From: an uncultured bacterium
Lineage (GTDB): Bacteria > Spirochaetota > UBA4802 > UB4802
Reading direction: 5' to 3'
DNA length: 51,004 nt
NCBI GenBank assembly: GCA_937920495.1
Contig: CALEUQ010000045.1
Location: 1-51,004 of the forward strand
The notes beneath the pieces were generated by a model. That model saw only the letters and a program-made list of their open reading frames with translations. It was not told the origin of the DNA and did not search any database. The position numbers and the translations under genes were made by a program. Shown here piece by piece: positions 8,493-17,087 of this stretch (the stretch's first letter is position 1; each line of letters begins with the position of its first letter).

Positions 8493-9794
8493 TTATAAAA
8501 TAGGAAGATAGGTCTGGATTTCATAATCGGTAATATGGCGGTTGTACTGGTCAAGTTCATAGTGTTTGTTTTCGATAAATAGTTCTACCAACTTATCGCC
8601 CAGTGCCTGCCGCATAAGGCTGCTTTTTTCAAATAGCTTCAGTGCGTCAGACAGGTTTGAAGGCAATGACTTTGCTGAAACACTTTTCTTATCATTGAGA
8701 TTATTAGGTTTTGGCAGCGGTTCGTTGTGCTCAATACCTGAAAGCCCGGCAGCAAGAATAGCCGAAAATAACAGGTAAGGATTGCATGCGGGGTCAGGGT
8801 TTCTGAGTTCAACGCGAACAGAATTGGGATTGTCTGTTCTTGATGTGGTAATTCGGATAAGTGATGATGGATTATTTACACTCCATGACAGGTCGATAGG
8901 TGCTTCAAAACCATAGCATAACCGTTTGTATGAATTTACCCATTGATTGGATACGGCAAAAAATTCAGGTGCATGTTTCAATAATCCTGCTATGTAGTGT
9001 CTGGCAATGTCGGAAAGCATATACTCATCGGTACTATCGTAGAAGATATTAACTTCGTTTTTGAATAGTGATTGGTGTATATGCATGCCACAGCCGTTAT
9101 ACTGTGACATTGGTTTTGGCATGAATGAAGCATATATATTATTTTGCTGAGCGATCTCCTTGGTTACTGTTTTAAATGTCATGATGTTGTCGGCTATTGT
9201 CAGGGCATCATCATGGCGCAGGTCAACCTCATGCTGGCTTGGTGCGCCTTCATGATGAGATGATTTTACGCCTATTCCCATCTCTTCCAGTGTAAGGACC
9301 ATCTGGCGGCGGATATCACTTGCACTATCAAGAGGAGTCAGATCAAAATAGCCACCATGGTCAAGAAGCTGGAGTGATTCTGAATTTTTAAATAAAAAGA
9401 ATTCAATTTCAGGACCAACATAGAATAAATAGCCCTTATCGGAAACTTTTTTAAGATTTTTGTACAGTATATACCGCACATCGCATTCGTAAGGGGTCAT
9501 ATCAGGATTGTAAAGGTAACAAAACATTCTGGCTACAGAATTGCTCTTAGGGCGCCAGGGAAGAATTTCAAATGTCTCAACATCGGGCATGGCTATCATC
9601 TCTTTTTCGGTTTTACGCACAAATCCATGTATGGTAGAACCGTCAAACCGTACCCCTTCCACCAGGGCATCCTCCAGTTCGTTAATGGTTATGGCAAAAC
9701 TTTTTAAAAATCCTAAAATATCGGTAAACCATAACCGTATAAACTTCACATCGTTATCATGTGCCGTTTTTATAATGTATTCACGATTGTCCAC
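8493..9794 (-). CDS. Glutamine synthetase-like protein (GS type I fold, atypical site)
   Basis: A 433-residue homologue of class I glutamine synthetase. It has FDGSTIHGFVR near 50-60, metal ligands in GPEIEFFLF (127-135), HHEGAPSQHEVD (180-191) and GCGMHIHQSL (234-243), and RVELRNPDPACNPYLL (327-342). The short length and missing adenylylation Tyr segment fit the GSI-alpha branch. At 304-313 the usual WSxxNRSxLIR reads WSVNNPSSLIR, so an Arg that contacts ATP phosphates in GS is replaced by Pro309. The following IRIP is IRIT. This could be a divergent glutamine synthetase or a gamma-glutamyl ligase acting on another amine. The start is GTG at 9794, overlapping the TAG of the upstream 42-residue ORF. 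Confidence 0.8.
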   Translation of the reverse strand: MDNREYIIKTAHDNDVKFIRLWFTDILGFLKSFAITINELEDALVEGVRFDGSTIHGFVRKTEKEMIAMPDVETFEILPWRPKSNSVARMFCYLYNPDMTPYECDVRYILYKNLKKVSDKGYLFYVGPEIEFFLFKNSESLQLLDHGGYFDLTPLDSASDIRRQMVLTLEEMGIGVKSSHHEGAPSQHEVDLRHDDALTIADNIMTFKTVTKEIAQQNNIYASFMPKPMSQYNGCGMHIHQSLFKNEVNIFYDSTDEYMLSDIARHYIAGLLKHAPEFFAVSNQWVNSYKRLCYGFEAPIDLSWSVNNPSSLIRITTSRTDNPNSVRVELRNPDPACNPYLLFSAILAAGLSGIEHNEPLPKPNNLNDKKSVSAKSLPSNLSDALKLFEKSSLMRQALGDKLVELFIENKHYELDQYNRHITDYEIQTYLPIL

Positions 9795-9922
9795 TATCGT
9801 ATACCGTTCCTCTTGATTCCATGTATTGAAGCTATCCTGATAACAGCTTCATAGTATTCTTCTTTTGAAATCTTGCCTTCGGCCATTTCTTCATACAGCA
9901 GTCTCAGGAGCAAATAAAACAT
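9794..9922 (-). CDS. Small 42-residue protein coupled to the glutamine-synthetase-like gene
   Basis: This short ORF is preceded by a near-perfect ribosome-binding site (AAAGGAGGCGGTGT then ATG). It encodes a Leu/Glu-rich helix (MFYLLLRLLYEEMAEGKIS), an EEYYEAVIRIAS helix, and a basic tail ending GIKRNGIR. Its TAG overlaps the GTG of the next gene (TAGTG), and that gene has no well-placed Shine-Dalgarno of its own. Translation of the large gene is therefore probably coupled to this one. It may be a real small protein that binds the enzyme, or a translational leader. I do not recognise a family. Confidence 0.65.
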   Translation of the reverse strand: MFYLLLRLLYEEMAEGKISKEEYYEAVIRIASIHGIKRNGIR

Positions 9923-10014
9923 ACACCGCCTCCTTTATATTAATATGTACTGCTGTTGTATTAATCGGCCTGAAGGTATAATGTAATAAGAGGAGGTATT
10001 GCTTATTTTGTCAA

Positions 10015-11007
10015 TTAAAAGCTTATATATATGAGTAAAACAAATATGATGAGTAAAAGCACAAATAATGATATTATTACATAGGTTAACTTTGAAAAGC
10101 CTGCATCCTCATAGGTTGTAGACGCAGCTTGAGGTTTGGGTGAGGGTTTTGGTATAGATTTTTGTGTTAACGGGCCGTCAATAATAGGATCATAAAGGCG
10201 CAATTTAACCTGACGTTCATCTTCAACACACTTACCATAAATACCAGGGCCAATACGGGTAAGTATTTCTATGGGTTCATTTTTACCATCAGATTTGATA
10301 TCTATGACTTCTGTGGCTATTGGCTTGATATGATTTTCAACACGCAACCCCAATAAATCAATGAAATAGTTAGCTCTGTCGGTATTGGGTATTATTTTGG
10401 TCATTATTTTATCGCCAACTTTTAGTTCATAGATAGGTTTACCTTTTACAGGTGCCAGTATGGGTTGTATGTTTAATATAACGGCACCTTCTTCCAGTTC
10501 TGCGTCGGCAGTTGAAGATTTTTGTTCGGGTTGGGTGTATCGTTTTTCTTTTGTCTGGGCAAATTCTTCGGCTGTTACTTCCTGAATGCTTGTTTCCAAA
10601 ACTAAATTTTTATCATGAATAACCCTGTTGATGGTATCAAAAAGGAAAGTATCAATGCTGTCATAATCATAATTATTGGCATAATCGTATAACTGATTTG
10701 TTTTGGTGTCATCGCCTGCGACTTCTTTGAAATTATCCATTATTGAAGTGGTCAAATTTGCGTTAAAACTACCTTTCCATTTAAGTTCAAGTATGACCTG
10801 TTCATATTTATCCCATGGAAGGTGGGGTTCATTTTCGTAAATATTTGAAAAGGTTGAAACCGCAACATTATACGTATCAATACGCCTGTCCTGATTGAAT
10901 ATGACAATAAAAAGCCCGTATAAATTCATTGAGAGGGCTTTAAAACGACCTTTTATAATAATTAAATGGTCACTGAAAAGATTGTCGTTGTCACTTTCTA
11001 TAGCCAT
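10015..11007 (-). CDS. Hypothetical tail-anchored protein
   Basis: A 330-residue protein without signal peptide. The N-terminal 130 residues form a mixed alpha/beta domain (LIIIKGRFKALSMNLYGLF). A Glu/Gln-rich linker follows. The middle domain (about 175-270) reads like a beta-rich fold with VKGKPIYELKVGDKIMTKI. Near 285-300 there is a Pro/Lys linker, and a single hydrophobic helix at the end (YVIISLFVLLLIIFVLLIYI) leaves almost nothing outside. This is a C-tail-anchored topology with the bulk in the cytosol. It may belong to a spirochaete-restricted DUF family (DUF4899-like), but I am not sure. It stands alone, divergent from pncB. Confidence 0.7.
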   Translation of the reverse strand: MAIESDNDNLFSDHLIIIKGRFKALSMNLYGLFIVIFNQDRRIDTYNVAVSTFSNIYENEPHLPWDKYEQVILELKWKGSFNANLTTSIMDNFKEVAGDDTKTNQLYDYANNYDYDSIDTFLFDTINRVIHDKNLVLETSIQEVTAEEFAQTKEKRYTQPEQKSSTADAELEEGAVILNIQPILAPVKGKPIYELKVGDKIMTKIIPNTDRANYFIDLLGLRVENHIKPIATEVIDIKSDGKNEPIEILTRIGPGIYGKCVEDERQVKLRLYDPIIDGPLTQKSIPKPSPKPQAASTTYEDAGFSKLTYVIISLFVLLLIIFVLLIYISF

Positions 11008-11226
11008 ACACTATTCCACACACAAAATATTTCTATGTATATTATTTATCGGCATGTATATATGTTTTGCAAAACATTACATAATGATAACTATCGCACA
11101 AAATAAAATACTGTATGCAATATAGTGGCATAGATTATAATAATATTGTCAATATAAAAATTTTTTATTTGATTAATTTTACATGTATATTGTTTATAAA
11201 TCTATAGATGAAGTAAGGGAACAGTA

Positions 11227-12663
11227 ATGAAGAGACCTATGCAAGGGATGGAGCTGCTAACTGACCTGTATGAACTGACAATGATGCAGGTTTACCTGAA
11301 AACAGGTATAATTCATACTCATGCCATTTTTGATATGTTCTTCAGAAAAAATCCGTTCAATTCCGGCTATGTTGTGTTTGCTGGATTGGAGCAGATTATT
11401 GACTATCTGCAAAATCTGTCATTCTCAAAAGAAAGTATTGATTATCTACATTCATTGAAGATTTTTTCTGATGATTTTCTGGATTACTGTAAATCGTTTC
11501 GTTTTACAGGGAGTATCTTCTCTTTTCAGGAAGGTGATATCGTTTTTCCAGAAGAACCAATTATAAGAGTGGAAGCGCCATTGGGACAGGCTCAGCTTAT
11601 TGAAACGGCATTGCTCAATTGCATAAATTTTCAGTGCCTTATTGCAACAAAAGCAGCACGGGTGTGTCATGCTGCAAGGGGAAGGCAGGTGATTGAGTTT
11701 GGTTTGCGCAGGGCTCAGGGACCTGATGGTGGTTTGTCCGCAAGCAGGGCTTCGTTTATTGGTGGGTGTATTGGCACATCAAATGTTCTGGCCGGGAAAA
11801 TGTATGGGATACCGGTTAAGGGCACACATGCACACAGCTTTGTCATGGCCTATGATAGCGAAATAGAGGCCTTTGATAATTATACCACGGTGTTCCCCGA
11901 TACTTCAATATTGCTGGTGGATACCTATGACACACTGCACTCGGGTATTGTAAATGCGATAAAAGCTGCAAAAAAGCTTGCAGCGAGCAATAAACGCCTT
12001 GCAGGTATACGGCTTGATAGTGGTGACCTGGCAGCGTTGAGTAAACAGGTGCGAAAGTTGCTGGATGGTGAAGGTCTGGAGTATGTGAAAATTGTTGCTT
12101 CAAATGACCTTGATGAATATCGTGTAGATGAATTGTTGCGACAGGGGGCTCCCATTGATATCTTTGGAGTGGGCACAAGGCTTGCAACCGGCTACAGCGA
12201 GTCAGCCCTATCCGGGGTGTATAAAATGGCTGCAATAGAAAAAGACGGAAGATTAATCCCAAAGATGAAAATATCCGATGAAATGTCAAAAGGCACAATA
12301 CCTTCCAGGAAAAATGTATACAGATATTATACTACAAACAATACCATGTGTTTTGATATTATCTGCCAGGATGATGAAATAGTGCTTGATGGTGATGTGT
12401 ATGATATAAAAGGTAACAGGTTTACTGTTGAAAAAGATTTTATTTCACGCTGCATGCATATACCTATTTTCCAGAACGGGACTTTAGTATATGCAAAGCC
12501 GTCAATACAGGAGATTCAGCATCATTGCATGAATAGCGTGCAATCGCTTCCTGAATCTTTAAAAGATCTGTATAGCCCTGCTGAATATCAGGTGTACATC
12601 AGTCCCGGGCTTTTCAGATTGCTTGAATCCATGAGGACTGCGATTCATAATAACATTGATTAA
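11227..12663 (+). CDS. pncB: Nicotinate phosphoribosyltransferase
   Basis: A 478-residue enzyme that joins nicotinate and PRPP to give nicotinate mononucleotide in NAD salvage. The N terminus LLTDLYELTMMQVY is typical. EFGLRRAQGPDGG (about 156-168) holds the phosphate-binding and basic residues. GTHAHSFVMAY near residue 200 carries the phosphorylatable active-site His. GIRLDSGDLAALS (about 260) and GVGTRLATG (about 318) complete the phosphoribosyl site. Length fits the family. The ATG is preceded by AAGGGA. No NiaR or NadQ operator is recognised, and a nested palindromic element follows the stop. Confidence 0.95.
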   Translation: MKRPMQGMELLTDLYELTMMQVYLKTGIIHTHAIFDMFFRKNPFNSGYVVFAGLEQIIDYLQNLSFSKESIDYLHSLKIFSDDFLDYCKSFRFTGSIFSFQEGDIVFPEEPIIRVEAPLGQAQLIETALLNCINFQCLIATKAARVCHAARGRQVIEFGLRRAQGPDGGLSASRASFIGGCIGTSNVLAGKMYGIPVKGTHAHSFVMAYDSEIEAFDNYTTVFPDTSILLVDTYDTLHSGIVNAIKAAKKLAASNKRLAGIRLDSGDLAALSKQVRKLLDGEGLEYVKIVASNDLDEYRVDELLRQGAPIDIFGVGTRLATGYSESALSGVYKMAAIEKDGRLIPKMKISDEMSKGTIPSRKNVYRYYTTNNTMCFDIICQDDEIVLDGDVYDIKGNRFTVEKDFISRCMHIPIFQNGTLVYAKPSIQEIQHHCMNSVQSLPESLKDLYSPAEYQVYISPGLFRLLESMRTAIHNNID

Positions 12664-12670
12664 GAATTAA

Positions 12671-12741
12671 GAATACTGTAATTAATGCAATAGGATAGAC
12701 CCTTGCCAGCAAGGGCGGCGGCGGTCTACATTTGAGTATTC
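12671..12741 (+). repeat. Nested palindromic element after pncB (possible terminator)
   Basis: The outer arms are GAATACT (12671-12677) and AGTATTC (12735-12741). A second pair TAGACC/GGTCTA lies inside, with an inner hairpin CCCTTGC-CA-GCAAGGG and a GGCGGCGGC run. The layout resembles the element at 15145-15191. Confidence 0.5.
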
Positions 12742-12791
12742 ATTAAAAGCATTTTAAGAAATAATTGGTGTAAAAAATATTTAAAATATAG

Positions 12792-12819
12792 TTGAAGTTG
12801 TTGACTTATATACTATAAT
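12792..12819 (+). promoter_or_regulatory. Candidate promoter for 12864 gene
   Basis: TTGAAG at 12792-12797, 16-bp spacer, perfect TATAAT at 12814-12819. The ATG is 45 bp downstream. Confidence 0.5.
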
Positions 12820-12863
12820 GTGGTGTTATATTGTAGATTTTTGTTGGAGGTTGCAACACACAT

Positions 12864-13319
12864 ATGAACGGCCAGGAAGTAAAGAGCAATCAAGGTGCTA
12901 TCACCAAAAGCTTGGTGTTAAAAATAGTAATTGTTGCGTTAATTGTAATTTTTGTAGTATGGTTAGTGTTTAATATAAAGGATTATGGCAAAGTTAATCT
13001 TATCATTTCAAATAAGGAAATTACATCTAATGATCAGGTTTCACTACAGAAATTTGCTGGTAACGACAAGGTATATTTTTTTGTGGATAGAATCATAAAG
13101 CCAACTCTGGATTGCAATACCGTTACACTGATAATAGACTATTTTGAAAATAATTCTTTTACACAATATAAACAGATAACTTTTGAGGTAGATAAAAACT
13201 TTAAAAATGTAAGCACATATATACCCGGGGAATATTTTAAAAGAAACGGGAAATATCAGCTAAAGGTTCTACTGGATGGTAAACTTATGGCAACAAAGGA
13301 ATTTGAAATAGAAAAATAA
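12864..13319 (+). CDS. Hypothetical single-pass membrane protein
   Basis: A 151-residue protein with a short cytosolic N terminus and one transmembrane helix at about 18-35 (IVIVALIVIFVVWLVF). The extracytoplasmic domain of about 110 residues is predicted to be beta-rich (YFFVDRIIKPTLDCN, YQLKVLLDGKLMATKEFEI), like an immunoglobulin-type sandwich. A GGAGG lies upstream at a long spacing. It is 18 bp before the next envelope gene, so the two are likely co-transcribed. No family is recognised. Confidence 0.7.
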   Translation: MNGQEVKSNQGAITKSLVLKIVIVALIVIFVVWLVFNIKDYGKVNLIISNKEITSNDQVSLQKFAGNDKVYFFVDRIIKPTLDCNTVTLIIDYFENNSFTQYKQITFEVDKNFKNVSTYIPGEYFKRNGKYQLKVLLDGKLMATKEFEIEK

Positions 13320-13337
13320 ATTTCCAGAAGGTGTGCA

Positions 13338-14414
13338 ATGAAACAATTTTTTATGTTATGTATTGTATTAATATGTTTGGTTACGGTACATGGCTTTGCT
13401 GATCAGTTGACTGCTGACAGAGCCATACAGGAAAATAAGGAATTTATTGAATTTATGGATGTGCCATTATCAAATTTTGGTGAAAAATATAAAGAAACAT
13501 TTAAAGATATATACCAGATACATTTCAATGCCGAAGTGGCGTATTTGCAGTCGGATTACAACAGGGCATTCAGGAATGTGTATGAATCACAGAAAAAGCA
13601 GGCTGACCTGTATTCACAGCTGGTACGTGAATATCTTGAAGAAACAAAAAAGTTTTTGGATTCAATATCACCGGAGGTAATTAAATCAAAAAATAAGAAA
13701 GCCCGATTATATCTTAATCTGGCGTATAGAGACCGAGAGGTAGCACGCACTCATCATACTGTAGCTGATGCATCAAATCCAAAATTATGCTCAAATAAGA
13801 TATACAAATACATTGAAGCTATAAAGGTGCTGCGCCGTGCGCGCCGCTATGGCTTTTTAGCAATGTTTGAATCTCAAACTGAAGAAACAAAGAAAAAAAT
13901 TTATAATCATCTTTTTGAGATAGAGCGTGAAAAAGGAAATTTATTCTATGTGAGATTTATTTCAAAGACAGAGCAGGAAATCATTGATGAGATGCAAAAA
14001 GAATACTATGATGTGCAGACATCTGCAACCACACCGGCGTCAAAACAGGAAGATACTTACGAAAAACGTATTGAGAAAAGAGCACGTTTCAGGGATGAGC
14101 GAAGGGTTGCGGAATATATTTTAACTGCTGAATTTGAAAAAGCCGAACCAATAATTCGTGATTATGTTAAGGATTTTAATTTTAATCTCATTACAGCAAC
14201 AATAGAATTCTTAGTGGTAAATAAATCGCCAATTGCAGGTAATACTACTGTTGAATATTTAAAACGATTTCATGACGATAATTATTCACGTTATTATAGC
14301 CCTTCAACACTTAATGCGTTTGCTGGTGAAATGAAAGTTGTTGATGCAATAGAAAAAAAGCCTGAAGGGGAAGTGACCAGGGAGAAAAATCAAAAAGAGA
14401 ACACGCAGAAGTAG
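13338..14414 (+). CDS. Hypothetical exported helical-repeat protein
   Basis: A 358-residue protein with a cleavable signal peptide (FFMLCIVLICLVTVHGFA). The mature part is almost wholly helical and charged, with TPR-like spacing of Tyr, Ala and Leu (YLQSDYNRAFRNVYESQ; LYLNLAYRDREVARTHH) but no clean TPR consensus. A low-complexity Lys/Glu/Gln tail ends it. AGAAGG precedes the ATG well. It follows the 12864 gene in what looks like an envelope operon. Function unknown. Confidence 0.7.
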   Translation: MKQFFMLCIVLICLVTVHGFADQLTADRAIQENKEFIEFMDVPLSNFGEKYKETFKDIYQIHFNAEVAYLQSDYNRAFRNVYESQKKQADLYSQLVREYLEETKKFLDSISPEVIKSKNKKARLYLNLAYRDREVARTHHTVADASNPKLCSNKIYKYIEAIKVLRRARRYGFLAMFESQTEETKKKIYNHLFEIEREKGNLFYVRFISKTEQEIIDEMQKEYYDVQTSATTPASKQEDTYEKRIEKRARFRDERRVAEYILTAEFEKAEPIIRDYVKDFNFNLITATIEFLVVNKSPIAGNTTVEYLKRFHDDNYSRYYSPSTLNAFAGEMKVVDAIEKKPEGEVTREKNQKENTQK

Positions 14415-14487
14415 CGTATTATTGGTAGCCGGTTTGGCGCACCAATAGTATATCGTAGTATATAATTAATGTACAGGATGGCCTTCA

Positions 14488-14739
14488 ATGGATAATTCCG
14501 AATTACTCAACTCAATACACAGGCGGATGATGAATGAATTGCTGAATCGTTCTGGTGGCAGGTCAAGTGCACCACAATTGAAAGAGATCATTGCCATAGA
14601 TCAGAACTTGCGGAAGGAGATTGCAGATCTTTATACGCGCCTGGTTGATCTGGGTGATAAAGAGATGGCAATAAATATTTTGTCTGATCATGTTGCCATT
14701 ATGGTGGAAATGATCGTGAGCTTTAAAAACAATAGTTAA
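14488..14739 (+). CDS. Small hypothetical helical protein
   Basis: An 83-residue soluble protein, mostly amphipathic helix (LLNSIHRRMMNELLNRSGG; LRKEIADLYTRLVDLGD). AGGATGG lies about six bases before the ATG. Third-position base use resembles its neighbours. It sits 23 bp before a PDZ lipoprotein gene in the same direction. No family recognised. Confidence 0.6.
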   Translation: MDNSELLNSIHRRMMNELLNRSGGRSSAPQLKEIIAIDQNLRKEIADLYTRLVDLGDKEMAINILSDHVAIMVEMIVSFKNNS

Positions 14740-14762
14740 AAAAGTATTCTAAGGGTGTTGCT

Positions 14763-15110
14763 ATGAAAAAACTCAGTATTGCTATTCTTGCAATAGTGTT
14801 GGTAACTTGCTCAGGGGAAGAATTTGGTGGCCTGGGAATTGAAGTCCCTGCCGGCCCTGAAAAGGTCAGTAAAAGCAACCCATTTGTCATTGCCGGAGTG
14901 TATGAGGGCGGAACAGGACATCAGGCAGGCCTTAAAGAAGGTGATATTATCATTTCGGTTGATGGTGTACAGTTAGAGGGTTTGCAATATGATTATATTG
15001 TTACACATTTACTGCGTGGAAAGGTTGGGAGTGTGGTGACCCTTGAAATAAAAAGAGGTGATAATCTGATGCTGTTTAGAGTTATGCGAGGCAAAATTGT
15101 TTTAAAATAA
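14763..15110 (+). CDS. Small PDZ-domain lipoprotein
   Basis: A 115-residue protein. The signal peptide ends at LVTC, a lipobox with Cys17. The remainder is almost exactly one PDZ domain: FGGLGIEV as the carboxylate-binding region, then GTGHQAGLKEGDIIISVDGV, the most conserved PDZ stretch, and VVTLEIKRG as the last strand. There is no protease or other catalytic domain, so it may be an adaptor that presents C-terminal peptides in the envelope. It is followed by a palindromic element that could end the transcript. Confidence 0.8.
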   Translation: MKKLSIAILAIVLVTCSGEEFGGLGIEVPAGPEKVSKSNPFVIAGVYEGGTGHQAGLKEGDIIISVDGVQLEGLQYDYIVTHLLRGKVGSVVTLEIKRGDNLMLFRVMRGKIVLK

Positions 15111-15144
15111 ATAGTAGGAAGAAAGTTATTGATGTATAAGTGAT

Positions 15145-15191
15145 GAATAATACCCCACCGCCGCCTTTGGCGGCGGAGGTGAGTACTATTC
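15145..15191 (+). repeat. Nested palindromic element with CCGCCGCC/GGCGGCGG core
   Basis: Arms GAATAATAC (15145-15153) and GTACTATTC (15183-15191) pair with one mismatch. The core CCGCCGCC-TTT-GGCGGCGG is perfect. It lacks a long T-run, so terminator action is uncertain. Confidence 0.55.
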
Positions 15192-15234
15192 AATACTTTA
15201 GTAGCAAAATCATTGTTCAGCACTACACAGCATT

Positions 15235-15327
15235 ATGAAGAAAGTTATAGATACCATAATAATAGTTTTTTCAATTCTTTTCTGGCTTGTTATTGTTGCA
15301 GATAGTATATACTGGTTTTTTTTATGA
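15235..15327 (+). CDS. Possible 30-residue membrane peptide
   Basis: The ATG at 15235 opens a frame that is Lys-Lys, then almost entirely hydrophobic (IIIVFSILFWLVIVA), ending Tyr-Trp-Phe-Phe-Leu and TGA. This is what a single-pass small membrane protein looks like. No clear Shine-Dalgarno precedes it, and chance AT-rich DNA can give such frames. It lies in the gap before the HDOD gene. Confidence 0.3.
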   Translation: MKKVIDTIIIVFSILFWLVIVADSIYWFFL

Positions 15328-15363
15328 AAGAAATAATGGTGAGGATGACAGGTAGGGTTAGTA

Positions 15364-16212
15364 ATGGCTCAAAATATTGTAGCCAGGGTTAAAGACTCAA
15401 TAGAAAAAATGCCGCCACTATCTCCGGTGGTACATAAAATAATTATTGTGGCAAATGATGTAACATCATCCGCGCAGCATTTGACGGATGTTATTCAGCT
15501 TGACCCTGTGTTAACTGCAAAAGTTATACGCATGGTTAATTCTGCATATTTTGGCTTGCCGCAGGAGATAAAATCCTTAAAGCAGGCAGTGGTTATGTTA
15601 GGTATAAATACCATAAAGAATGTTGCGTTATCATCTGCTTTGATGGGGAAAATTGCTCTAACGAAAGGGGTGCTGGATCCGGAAGAGTTCTGGAAACACT
15701 CTATTGGTGTGGCGGTTGCATCAAAACTTATTGCTCAGCGGCTGGGTGTTGATAAAAAGCTTTTAGAAGAATTTTTTATTGCAGGGCTTATCCATGATAT
15801 TGGTAAAGTTCTCATGAATAATTTCTTTCCCGATGAAATGCAGCAAATCATTGAAACATCACAATCAAAAGGCGGATTGATTATAGATATTGAAAAAAAT
15901 GTTTTAGGTTTAACGCATGAGGAGATAGGTATCGCAATAGGGAAGAAATGGAATTTTGAAAAAAATCTTCTTTATGCAGTGGGAAGACACCATCTGCCAG
16001 TTGCTAAAGGTGATTCCGCTATATATTCAATGGTGGTACACGTGGCAGATACGTTTGCCAAGGCATTAAAGGTTGGATTCAGTGGAAACTATGTCATTGA
16101 CACCATTGATGAAACAATATGGGAAATACTTAATATTAACCAGGAGATGGTTGTTGAGGCATTATCTCCACTTGGTGATGAGATACAAAAGGCCAGGGTA
16201 TTTCTGCAATGA
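15364..16212 (+). CDS. HDOD-domain signalling protein
   Basis: A 282-residue protein that is nearly all HDOD domain, a non-catalytic relative of HD phosphohydrolases found in bacterial signalling and stress networks. The signature regions are PLSPVVHKIIIVAND, LDPVLTAKVIRMVNSAYFG (about 45-63), EEFWKHSIGVAVAS and FIAGLIHDIGKVL. The last retains an H-D pair; HDOD domains usually lack the full metal site. Its stop overlaps the ATG of the next gene (ATGA), so the metallo-hydrolase is translationally coupled to it. A diguanylate cyclase gene converges just beyond. Confidence 0.85.
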   Translation: MAQNIVARVKDSIEKMPPLSPVVHKIIIVANDVTSSAQHLTDVIQLDPVLTAKVIRMVNSAYFGLPQEIKSLKQAVVMLGINTIKNVALSSALMGKIALTKGVLDPEEFWKHSIGVAVASKLIAQRLGVDKKLLEEFFIAGLIHDIGKVLMNNFFPDEMQQIIETSQSKGGLIIDIEKNVLGLTHEEIGIAIGKKWNFEKNLLYAVGRHHLPVAKGDSAIYSMVVHVADTFAKALKVGFSGNYVIDTIDETIWEILNINQEMVVEALSPLGDEIQKARVFLQ

Positions 16213-17087
16213 GTGAGCTTACAGTTACATTCTGGGGTGTGAGGGGGTCCATCCCCGTACCCGGACCAGATACCATGAAATATGGTGGGAATACTGCCTG
16301 CCTGGATCTTAGCTCAGATAGCGGCGACTGGATAGTGTTTGATGCCGGCACCGGGCTTAGAGTACTGGGGGAATCGCTGGATCTTTCAAAAAACTATACA
16401 GTCAATTTATGCATTTCACACCCCCACTGGGATCATATCAATGGTTTTCCATTTTTCCCTGTCATCTATATTCCGGGGAATACAGTTAATATCTATGGAC
16501 CGGGAACGTTTGAAAAAAGTCTTGAAGAAATAATACGCGGGCAGATGCAGTACAGCTATTTCCCGGTGCGCACCGATGAATTGCGCGCCAGCATCAATTT
16601 TTACGAGATAAAGAATAATCAATTTACTGTGGGTAATTTTAAAGTATATACCCACCTTCTTAATCATCCAGTAACCTGTTATGGATACAAAGTGGTATAT
16701 AAAGAAAAGATATTTGTATATTTAGGCGACAATGAACCATATTATAATGTGTATAAAGATAACGACCCGGAAGTCATGCAGTTTGCAAAACAGATGAATG
16801 AACAGCTCATAGAATTTGTTCGTGGTGCAGATGTATTGGTTTCTGACGCTCAGTATATTCCGGCTGAATACCCAAAGAAAACCGGCTGGGGACACAGTAC
16901 AACGCATCATGTCATCAATTTAGCACTTAAGGCAAAAGTAAAAACGTTGTTTTTATTTCATCATGAACCCTTACGAAAAGATAAGGAAATGGATGCCATA
17001 GTTGCTCATTACCGTAATGTGCTTACAAAAAAAGGGCTTTCGCTTCAACTTTATGCAGCAGCCGAAAGACAATCCTATACATTTTAG
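16209..17087 (+). CDS. Metallo-beta-lactamase-fold hydrolase (RNase Z/PhnP-like superfamily)
   Basis: A 292-residue protein. The opening strand TFWGVRGSIPVPG and the YGGNTACLDL segment are typical of the branch of MBL-fold phosphodiesterases near RNase Z, PhnP and cyclic-nucleotide phosphodiesterases. The metal motif HPHWDH (about residues 74-79) is complete. Further ligands are likely in HLLNHPVTCYGYKV (about 152) and VSDAQYIPAEYPKK, and a late His pair is in LFLFHHEPLRKD (about 256). Coupling to the HDOD gene suggests a signalling role such as hydrolysis of a nucleotide messenger. The substrate cannot be read from sequence. Confidence 0.8.
   Translation: MSELTVTFWGVRGSIPVPGPDTMKYGGNTACLDLSSDSGDWIVFDAGTGLRVLGESLDLSKNYTVNLCISHPHWDHINGFPFFPVIYIPGNTVNIYGPGTFEKSLEEIIRGQMQYSYFPVRTDELRASINFYEIKNNQFTVGNFKVYTHLLNHPVTCYGYKVVYKEKIFVYLGDNEPYYNVYKDNDPEVMQFAKQMNEQLIEFVRGADVLVSDAQYIPAEYPKKTGWGHSTTHHVINLALKAKVKTLFLFHHEPLRKDKEMDAIVAHYRNVLTKKGLSLQLYAAAERQSYTF

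Noticed and set aside
11843-12298. 151-residue minus-strand ORF inside pncB
   Set aside because: It is a shadow of the well-conserved pncB frame; the product is Leu/His/Pro-rich with no domain.
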